Shown here one piece after another: positions 54,385-64,000 of a stretch of DNA of 64,000 nucleotides; the first letter of the stretch is position 1; each line of letters opens with the position of its first letter. Both the position numbers and the translations under genes were made by a program. The notes beneath the pieces are model-generated. The model had not been told where the DNA came from. It worked only from the letters and a program-made list of their open reading frames with translations, and did not search any database. The stretch covers positions 8,823,456 through 8,887,455 of the forward strand of contig NC_051441.1 in NCBI RefSeq assembly GCF_001649575.2, in the 5' to 3' direction. Origin of the DNA: Kryptolebias marmoratus (lineage: Eukaryota > Chordata > Actinopteri > Cyprinodontiformes > Rivulidae).

Positions 54385-57109
54385 TGTGGTGATAAGAATT
54401 ACCACAAATGATCTGTTCTTTGAGACTCGGAGAAGTGAAATAATCACAGACCGTCAACCCTCCTCACTTCTGTAACAAGGCAGGACTAATTCTTCTGCAC
54501 TGGCCTCTATAAACTAATGAGTTTCCAATGAAAAAAAACTCTCTTCTGGCCCTGATTCTCTTCTTCCTCACTGTGTTTCTGATATCTAAGGTAAAGTCAA
54601 ACTTACTTACTACAAATGTGTGTCTGTAAAACACACTGCATGTGCTACCAAGTGGCAGGATTATTTTCTTTTTGTGGGTATCAGCCAAGGCAGAGGAATA
54701 CATAAATATAAAAATATGCACTGTGCATGCGTATGTCAAGGTCGGAAAAGCCGTGACTATTTTTGCTTATGCAGATGTGAACTTTTACATGCATTGGGCT
54801 TATACAGCAGTACAAAGCTCTGGAAATTCACAGAGTGCTGCACCGTAAACTGCTCTGCTGCTGTCACTAATGTGTTAGGTTGTTCTCCATTGTGGTATTA
54901 TCATCACCTGACATAATCCGAAATTTGTCTCAGTTGTCATTTCTTCCAAGAGCACAGTGACTTCTCCAAATAAAAGTCTACTATGTACACCACTTGTGTT
55001 TTCTTTCAGGCATGCAATTACACGTTTTACAAATGAACAGCAATGTGTGTTTATCTCATTACAGCTGGCTGGCTGCACTGTATCAAGGTAAAGCTGGCAT
55101 TTATTCTAAAAAGACAGCAGTGGAGGTAGGACGAAAAGAAAGCGCACAGGCGGGGAAGAAATATTGCATCCTCCATTCCAATGAAGAATGCAGAGACAGC
55201 ATTGGTTTGGCAGGTCCATGGCAGTGCCCGGTGCAGGCTTCACATCCAGATGGAAAGCTAGAGGGCAGTCCCTCACGAGCAGAAACTCCTCCAGCACTCT
55301 GACCGCAGATAAAAGCCAAATGGAGTCAGCAGATCTAGGGAAGACCAAAAACTGGCATGGGAGGACCAGGAGAGCTTTTTATGTGGCTGCTGTGCAGAGC
55401 AGCTGCCCTCAACAGCCAATCTGCAGCACCACAGCCCATTCACCACAGACATAAAAACACCTTATTCTAACCTGACAGCTGAGGTTGAATGGTGGCACGA
55501 CTCCAGTCGGGTCCCCTGCTGCATGTACAGAATTTTAATGGCTGCGAGACAAAGACCACAGGCACCAGGGCAGCTTTATATACCAAAGCCCATTGTGCTC
55601 TGCGTTGCACCATGCTGGCATGCAATCACACAGACGGTGTTCACATTCGGCTTTTGTCTTGTATTTTTTTCCTCTTGCTTATTTTGTGCCTCACCTCCTA
55701 ACCCCAGCTCTACTCCAGCAGCAGGGAGCTCTTCGCCCCCTCTGTTTAATCCTCGGGTACCTGCGTTTCAGTTTGTGTAACCACATCCTTGCTGGCACTT
55801 GGCACTGTGGGACTAAGATTCAGCAATAGTGGACAGTGCAGCGACAGATTGTTGAAACATTTGGAGTTCTCTAGTGATCCACTCTTACTGTCTCCATTTT
55901 TAACTTGCTCTGTCACATGCTGTAATTACTCTTTTTTTGCACACTCATTATTCTGGATATATAGCTACATATACTTCTCTGCATTGTCTGCACTGACAAA
56001 TTTCCCTGACAGTGCATCATGTCATCCAGGAAAATTTAGAGCCATCATTTAGCCTTGATTGATCTTTAACATGTGAGAAGGGTCATGGCGAGCCTCTCTG
56101 ATGGGGATTATGGAACTGTCATGGCAGTATCCTTGGCCTAGCAATGATACGATGAAACCATGAGGGTTGGAGGTGGCATCTAAAAAGCTAATGAAAGTCT
56201 TCCTTTTACGAATACACACAAGGAAATTCATACTTTTACAAACTGTAATAGCTTGTCCTTTCTTGCTTTACAAGCTGAAATGAGAGTGTTTAGGGCAGGA
56301 CTTTAAGTCCTTGTAATAGAGACATTAACACACACAACTGCACAAAATACAGAGCTGTCCTCTCGAAAACACAGTCAGTTCTGGAGGTCAGGATGATCAC
56401 AAGCTGCTGTCAACGTGACATCAGGTACCGATTTACACTCCATCTCTAAGGTGAGTCAGAAAAGGAGGCCAACATGAAAGAAGGGATTAGGATAGAGAGC
56501 AAACGAGAGAAGACAGAGAGGAGAAAAAAGAGTGACAGTGAAACAGATTGCGAGAAACATGCAGGGTTTAACAAAGAGAGGTGGAGAAATGATGGAGAGG
56601 CAGGCTGATATGAGGAACAGAGTCGTGGAGAAAGAAAAATGAAAAGAGAGAGGAAAGTGTCCTCCAACAAAAGACAGCAAGGTGAAGCGGCCCATTACAG
56701 GAGGAGCCAAACAAGAAGACTGGGCCTGAAGACAGGGAAAGGAGATGAAGAGCTTTTGTGTACCCCTACATTCATTTACAGAAATGACTCATGGATCAGC
56801 ATCTGCATACTGCATGTAAGTCGCTTTCTATCAAAGCTTGATGTACCCCAGGTATACCCTCACCTGTATTTATAGCCTCTAAATCATATTTGTCCAGCAT
56901 TCAGGATGCACTGTAGAAGATTTTTTGTATCCCCTCTATAGTAGTACCGACTTCCATAAAGTTATGCTCAATACTCAAAGGAATAGATAAAGAAGAAATA
57001 CAGATTTTTATGTTAAGTCATTAAAATGTTTTTCTTTTTGATGCTGTGTCGGCTTTGATGTTGCAGAAAAACGTCCTCAGGTCCCTGCCAATGAAACACA
57101 GCCAGCATC

Positions 57110-57330
57110 CCAGCTGTATTTAGTGGATTGCCACGGGTTAATTGATGTGTAATTGATGAGATTAATTGAGGTGTAATGTACCGCAGTGACGTGTCTGGGA
57201 TCGCACTTAGCTGCGGGCTTGCGGTTGGTGCATATTTAGGTGCGCCCGTATGTCTTCGCAAGGCTACAGCAACACAATTAGAAGCAGTACTGTAGCATCC
57301 AGCCAACAAATGGAGATTTAATTAGGAGTG
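57110..57330. promoter_or_regulatory. candidate enhancer with spaced homeodomain sites
   Basis: TAATTGA occurs at 57139, 57150 and 57163 with a further TAAT at 57174, in the same orientation and 11-13 bases apart. The flanking sequence is complex and free of simple repeats, with another TTTAATTAGG at about 57316. Location in the first intron of a neural adhesion gene fits an enhancer; conservation cannot be tested here. Confidence 0.3.
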
Positions 57331-60300
57331 AAGACGGAGCGGGAGGCCAGTCAATGGGCAGCAGATTGAATTATCTGGACACACAGTCCAGCAAGCAGCC
57401 CAGACAAATTCACAGTTGCACACATACCCAAACGCACACTCCCTCTCTGTTTGGAATTCTTTCCTGTTAGCCTCACTGCGCCTCTGAGCACTTTCCTTCA
57501 CCTCCCCGCCATCCGTTGCCTGTCTGAAATTATCATCTTCTTTTAGATTCTATCTTCCTTCTCCTTTTTCCATCTTGATTTTTTTTCCAAACATAACTGT
57601 TTCTTCTGCACATGTTGTGGCAGTTTCTCTTTCTTTTTGGCCTTGATCTCTCCCAATACGGCAGTTTTTATATACTCTCTCCATGTCCTCTCATTTCTAC
57701 TCATATACTCTGACTCTCCATGTTCCTTCCGTCTGAGCTTTCTGCCAAAATTCTCCATTGTCTTCTGTCTTTTTGCACTGTTTCTTTCACTGTATCTTCT
57801 TTCCTTTTAGTCCTCGCTCTCTCGTTCTCCTCAGCAGTATATTGTATGGCGCACCGAGGGACGTGTCTGTGATATCCAGGAGCCTAATTAGCAAGTCCAG
57901 CTTCTGGCAGAGAGCTCAGCACACAGAGGAGCACAGGCACAAGGCCCGGCCTCAATTAATGAGACCTCGCACACCCACAGCCACCATTACACGCCCTCTG
58001 CAGCATCCAGTCTCTCGTTGGATCAGCCTTGTCCGATGAGCAGTGGCAAACCCCCAGCTGAACAAGTGTTGCAAGATGTAAGAAAGTTGTGCTTTTAATC
58101 ATCAAAGAGTAGTCATACAGTAGCTTTTGTGGAAGATAAAGCAGGGGTTCTGGTCAGACTTTGTGGTACACAAAAAAGATTTATGTCTAGGAGCCACAGT
58201 GAACTGTGAACATACTCTTGAAACCAACAAATCGGACCTCGTTGCACTTTTTAGGGACAAGACATATGAAATTGTTTAGGCCGAGCAATTTGGAGAGCTC
58301 TTATGGGTGGAACACTAAAGGAAAAGACAGAGGCTTTCAACCTGATTTAGTGATCGACCTCATGGTCTTATTTCCCAGGTGTCACAGACAGCATCTACGT
58401 TATGAAGAAAGAAGTTCATGTGCCATATCACATGTCTCTTTCTGACTTTCCTCTTTTCAATAAGAAGGCTGTAGGCAGTAGAAAAACAGGAAAAGTTTTT
58501 CGCCTGGTCTTTGTGACAACTAATTACCATTATTTGAAAAAATAGGGGAAACAACCTAAAACAGATTAATGACAGTAGGTGAAAAAAACAGCAAAGGAAA
58601 CAAGAGTGAGAGGAGCACTGGCCAGCTTTTTCTCAAGGCTTGAGAGAATTGGAAATAGGCCTAAGTGAATTTGGAAAGTAGGGCAAAGAGTAATGCAATA
58701 AATAAAACATACAAACGAATTGAAATGAGAATTCCACAAGGCCTTGGGTCATTAGAGTTAATACTGTGCATAATGCCATCTGCTGTGATTGTTTACAGTA
58801 GGCTGGATAATTAGATCCTAATTAGTAGATGGTATGGTGGGGGAAACCTTATTTCACACACACTGAGATGGAGATAATCAGATGCACCTGCAATGCTGTG
58901 CTGCCCGTCCATCCTGGGACCTATGGGTAGCTCTGTGAAGATGTACCAGGTCTTGATTTAATTGCTCAATGCAACAAACAGTATCTGTATCTTCTTTCCC
59001 TTCCATCATTAACATATAAATAGAGTTGTATTTATTTGGAGTCATCTTCTCTCTTGACATTACTAAAACCTGTGTTCCTCTTGTTCTCCTTTGTACATCT
59101 TACTGTCAAATGCAGGCATGAAAAACTATGCACACTTTCGCAGCTTTGTGTTTGTGTCTGTGTGAATTTAAAACATTCAATGTATTATTAGGAAAAATGC
59201 ATGGACTTTAACAACCATTTCCCATCCATGCTCCTCTTCCCAACTGATTCCTTTGGACTTCTGAATAAGAGACACACCATTGGCATGTGAATAGCGTTTT
59301 GCTAAGTGTGAAGTATCTTGGTGCCTGCCGTTATGATATATGCTTGTGGAAAAGCTGGTGATTGTGATTCTTATCAATGTGGCAGAGTGCATTGCTGCCA
59401 AGCAGTGAGTGGCAAGGTCTGGCAGAATATGCTAATGGCACAGAGCATCTGACAGAAAAAAAAAGAATTATTACCTCCTTTCATTACATCTACACCGGCC
59501 GCCTGTCGGTCCCCCTTTCTTCTGCTGGGCCCAGGCGTGAACAGCAATCAGTGTTGGCAATGTTTTATTTACCTGCTTTGAAGCAGACAAACACCCTCTT
59601 TGGTGTGAATTCATCATTCCACTTGGATATTAGGATTTCATAGAGTTTCTTTGACTGACAACAGGTCATATAGATCCAATTACACATGAGGAATGCTGGG
59701 ACTTGTGGCAAGAAAGAGTTAAAAGTGACATGTGAAGGGGGTGGGGGGAAGAGTACATGGAGAGAAGAGAGGATGTTTTTTCATCTTCTGTAATTTCCAC
59801 AGAGATCTGGAGAGTAGCAGGATCATTACCTTTGTGAACAGGGCAGCCTGTGGGAGCTCGGAGTTCCCGCTCCTAATTGAGACCTCTGGAGTGTGAGAGC
59901 TGACAGAATAAGGCTCGTCATATTCCTGACCCTCTCTACCACATTAAGAATGGAGCTCTACATCCACTATTTTCCTCCATCATTCCTGCAAGAGCAGAAA
60001 ATCTTGCTTTGTGACAATGTGACAGCTTCATATGGAGCCACAAAGCTGCCAGCCACCAACCAGGCCACACATCCCACCTCTTAGACATCCACGCAGTCTC
60101 ATTTGCCACTTCCATGTCTGTGAAGCGCACATGCACCTCGCACAGGAGAAGGGACAGAGGAAGAACACAACTAGCGCTACGCCAGCAGGCAGACAAAGAT
60201 CTGAACGCCATGACATTATGCTAATGGTAGCATTTGGCTGGTTCTTACGTGATTTCACACCACATTGCTCACCTCAATTATCAGACAGAGTAACAAGAGC

Positions 60301-62174
60301 TGAGTGAGAAGAGCGCAACTCTAAGAAAGCGGGAAAAATTCTCATTCAGACGTACTAATTGTTTTGCTCTCTTCACATGATCTTTTAAGATGGTTTAGTC
60401 TGAGAAAAATGGCTTGTTAAAATTGGGTGAGCATAATAATGTCCTATGTGAATACTATGAAATTATGCACGCTCAAGAGTGAAACTCTTGAATAACGATT
60501 AGATGCTAATTCTGACAGACCACACAGGAAGATGAAAGATGTGTATTTCTGTTTTCTCTCGTCTGATTAGGTAAGTGCTCAACTTAAGATAACAAAATGA
60601 ATTATTGCTTTTTTCATTTGATGATATATTTGTTATACGCACACAACTAAAATCTCAGTGTTTTTAACAACACCTCCTTTAAAAAAAAGCCTGCCATGGC
60701 TTCATGATTATTTTAACAAGCCTATTACTCGTAAAGCTTGTGTCATCTTGATCGGCAAATTGCAAGCTGCCTTACTCAAAAAACACGGCTCTTAATCAAT
60801 AGTTCTCATAACACTCAAAACATAAATACCGCTTTGAGCTTGTTGCCAACAATGCTATCTAATATATGAGCCTGATGATGTTTTTCTAATTATATTTTTA
60901 AACTTGCACTCAAAACATTGCTCCGAGGGTTTCTGCAGCAGTTGGGTTGTTTTCTTCCCTTTCGGATAAGAGCAGAGATTAAATACCAAAATCCACCTTG
61001 TCTCATACCAAGCTGAAACCATTACCTCTCAGCACATTCATGTCACAAGAAAGAGAATGTTAAGTAAGCACAGGTATTGAGAACTTTCAAAAATTTTGGA
61101 GCAAAAACCAAGGTTAGCTCTCTTTCTGACAGACTTATACATATGCAAAAGGTCTTTATGTACAAAAAGAAATTACAACCACAGCAATTTTAGTCCTCAC
61201 ACAATGTCATGTACTCTATTTCCTGGAGGTTATTGTTAGAAATTACATAAATTTAAATTGCAGCACCATCTTCCATCAGGTTAATGTATTCAGAGCTCCT
61301 TTTCCCCTTTTTCCCGCTGTGTTATTGAAATGTTCCTACCACTGCTCTTAACACAAGGGCCAGAAAAAACTTCATGTAGGTAATTCTCTGAACTTTCTCC
61401 GCCTCTAAGGACCTACAAAGCAGAGGAATCGACTGTAACTGGCTGCATTCGCACACTTAAATGTGTATGGATGATCAAGCAGATTCGGCAGAACACTGCT
61501 GGCACCCAAGCAAAGGCATGAGTGATTTGAAGGCTTAATGCAGCCCTCCACACCACGCCGAGTTATAGCCTGTGATTTGCATCATAAACGTCTGTTCAAT
61601 TTCAACTTTTGGAAATGAATATCACTAAATTAAAACCTGACAGGGAACCAGATGGAGGAGGCAGGATTGAAACTCTTTTTTCACATTTGTATTTTCCATC
61701 CATGATAGGAACTAATTCCGTATTACTACATCTATAAGCCGTGCATAAATACACATCAAATAGCCTTTTTTTCAGACCTCATAATCCCTGGATAATCTTC
61801 AGCTGCACTATAAGTGGTGCTAAATTGGAAAGGAGATGCTCAAATGAACATATTTACATCTGTCCCATTAGTGAGACACTGAGAAGATACTGCTCTGAGA
61901 TTGGCTCCAGCTTTGAAATGCCTTTAGGCACTTCAGAATTTTATTAGAAGCACTTTAACATACTGTGCTGTGGTAAGTAATGTGCTTTAATACACATATA
62001 ATGCAGTGGATTATAACAGTGGATATTAATAAATCATCAGTATTATTTATTACAGCTTTTTTACCATAATAAATTAATGTCATGGATAATCTCTGACATG
62101 GATTGTGTGTTAGAAACTCCCATTTGTGCATATTAGTTGGCTTTTATGTACAGTACATGCAGATGATCTCTAAA

Positions 62175-62525
62175 GAGACAGTTCAGATCTTGTAAAGTGG
62201 GGTTCTGTGGAAAGGTTACAACCAGTCAACATCTTACCTGTTCTTTGAATGATCTCTGTTTGGAGAAATAGGGTGTATTTGGATCAAACAACCCCAAGAT
62301 CAAAAATTTCAAAGAGGCTGGTGTAAACATTATTTTATAAACCTTTACATTACCATAATTTTTGCATTACACAACTATTCTGGTGGAAATATATTTCTGC
62401 TGACAGAGTCCCAAGTTACACCTGAAGTTCTCTTTTTACAAGCTGCAGTGTTGTAAAGAGCAGGCAAGACTATAACTGTTCAAAACCTTTCCACAGAACC
62501 CCACTTTAAAAGATCCGAACTATTG
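62175..62525. mobile_element. MITE with 40-base terminal inverted repeats
   Basis: The left end (62177-62216) and the reverse complement of the right end (62485-62524) match at about 37 of 40 positions, sharing AAAGTGGGGTTCTGTGGAAA. Length about 350 bases, no coding frame. Target duplication not clear. Fragments of the same family occur at 11.3 and 20.65 kb. Confidence 0.8.
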
Positions 62526-62787
62526 GTTTCACATACAAAATATGGTAAAAATGCAAGTTTAAATAAAATGATGCCTATTGGATACACATTTGCAAATATG
62601 CATGCATATTTCAAGTGAGTGTGTATTTAAAGCCTTCCTCAGATTAAAGAGACAAGCGCGTAAGCCTCAGTCCTTTAATGACACAGAGATCAAAGCCCAA
62701 CATGTCCCTGGCTGAAATGAGGGGGATCATTAGTGATGGGTCAACAGGTCATCATTAGCAGGTTTGCAACCTTTGCTTACCTCACTC

Positions 62788-62803
62788 ATTGTGTGTGTGT
62801 GTG
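62788..62803. repeat. (TG)n dinucleotide repeat
   Basis: About eight TG units in the presumed first intron. Confidence 0.8.
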
Positions 62804-64000
62804 CATGTACCTATGATTATCAGATACATCCGTTTTGCTCTCTGATCTCTCCACAGTGTGTGGGAGGTACACAGGTCTCTCATGTGGCCCTCTTCCCCAC
62901 AGACAAATGCTGCTCCAGAATTAAAGAGCTGGCCTTCTCTATTGTACCTCCTGCCTCAATCAACTCACTTTCCATCTATTACGACCCAACAGGATGATCT
63001 TCGTGACTGAAGCTCATCGTAAAACCCCGGCTTTCCTGATTCAATGGGCTCTAGAGGGTTCTGACAATGACCAATTCACTCATGACTATTATTCATCACA
63101 AAACCTTTCCAGCGCTCCAATAAAATCCACCACCCACCTTTCCCACTCTGTTTGGTATGCTGTAACAATCCATCACTTCCAAATGTTCTGTTGCTTCTAC
63201 CGAATGTAGCATACACACACAAACTCTCTCTTTCTCTCTTTCACACACACATATCTTTTTTTCTTATACCTCTACTGAACAAACTCTTTCTCACTTCAGA
63301 AATTGCTATTTTGGTGCAAGGCTATTCCTTCTCTCAGCAGTTTCACATTAATTCTTTCTCCTTTTACAAACATTCCCTCCTGCCTTCCCGTATACCATCT
63401 ACCCATCTAAAACCGCAAACTGCTCTTTTCCACTGCCAACTCTGTCGTTCACCCTCCCTCCCTCACCTTCAGATGCCACCCATCCGCTGCCTCCATGCCT
63501 GACTGCTTTGACAGGTCCACGATTCAGGCGGTAGGAGGGGGGAAGGATTTGATCCTTCCGTGGAGAGCTGCACTGGCAGTGGGGTCCACTCTCCAACCGC
63601 CGGACGTAGAGCCCTGAGCCACCAATTAAAAAGTCATGAAGGCTTTTAGGGGCACGCAGGGCTGTAGTTTCTCTTGCTGTTCTGGATTGGTTGACTGAAA
63701 ATAGTCTTTGTGTTCCTGAGACAACAGTAGAATGTGCCAGGGGGGTGGGGGAAGAGGGGATACAGGTTAACACTGCAGCACCGAATGGACCATTTTGCTG
63801 TTCTCTTCTTTCCCAGTAACTTTACGTCCTTAAATCAGATTAAATATATATACTATACACACAAATAAATGTGAATGACATAAATATAAATTTTTGCAAA
63901 ATGTAAATTAAATGTGAGTTTAGTTTTGGTAAATGATTTATTTTTTCGTATGTAAAACTGATTATTTAAAAAGTACAGTAACTTGTTGAATTGACATTGC

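Larger units (their letters stand above)
51936..64000 (-). other. sdk2: probable sdk2 first intron; 5' exon not found
   Basis: No minus-strand frame here combines a methionine, a signal peptide and a phase-1 donor that would join to DDVPPYF. Sidekick genes have very long first introns, so the initiating exon is probably beyond 64000. The stretch contains a TIR MITE, simple repeats and segments with the look of conserved noncoding elements. No other gene recognised. Confidence 0.6.

Noticed and set aside
56446..56710. Hydrophobic minus-strand frames considered as the sdk2 signal-peptide exon
   Set aside because: They come from a purine-rich low-complexity tract and lack a phase-1 donor that would join to exon 1.

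Overview
The window is vertebrate nuclear DNA, AT-rich, with short exons in GT-AG introns, many microsatellites and small non-autonomous DNA transposons. Intron sizes and repeat content suggest a ray-finned (teleost) fish; the species cannot be read from the sequence. One protein-coding gene is clear and fills the middle of the window on the minus strand: a Sidekick cell-adhesion gene, best matched to Sidekick-2 (sdk2). I cannot say which fish duplicate (sdk2a or sdk2b) it is.

I placed 44 coding exons between 51935 and 15846, all joined in consistent phase (6515 coding bases, about 2171 residues plus stop). They encode six Ig domains, thirteen fibronectin type III (FN3) domains, one transmembrane helix and a cytoplasmic tail ending in the PDZ-binding residues GFSSFV. 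Only the 5' exon(s) with the initiator methionine and signal peptide are missing; they must lie in or beyond 51936-64000, which otherwise looks like first-intron DNA.

Layout from right to left, in transcription order: 52-64 kb, large first intron with a TIR transposon and homeodomain-site clusters; 39.2-51.9 kb, Ig1-Ig6; 22.7-38.9 kb, FN3-1 to FN3-13; 22.5 kb, transmembrane exon; 20.4-15.8 kb, cytoplasmic tail and stop; below 15.8 kb, 3' UTR of uncertain length. At 10.37-10.75 kb a GC-rich block with CRE-like sites and a minus-strand donor looks like the promoter and noncoding first exon of a second minus-strand gene running off the left edge. A second candidate noncoding first exon lies near 1.4-1.8 kb. 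In human, CDC42EP4 sits just 3' of SDK2 in the same orientation, so cdc42ep4 is the natural candidate, by synteny only.

The introns hold at least six copies, in both orientations, of one dispersed repeat family with a palindromic terminus; a TTAA-flanked MITE that ends 20 bases from the donor of the transmembrane exon; and a 350-bp MITE with 40-bp TIRs. No tRNA, rRNA, CRISPR, viral or bacterial feature was seen. Exons are numbered as seen in the window; true numbers are higher by at least one.
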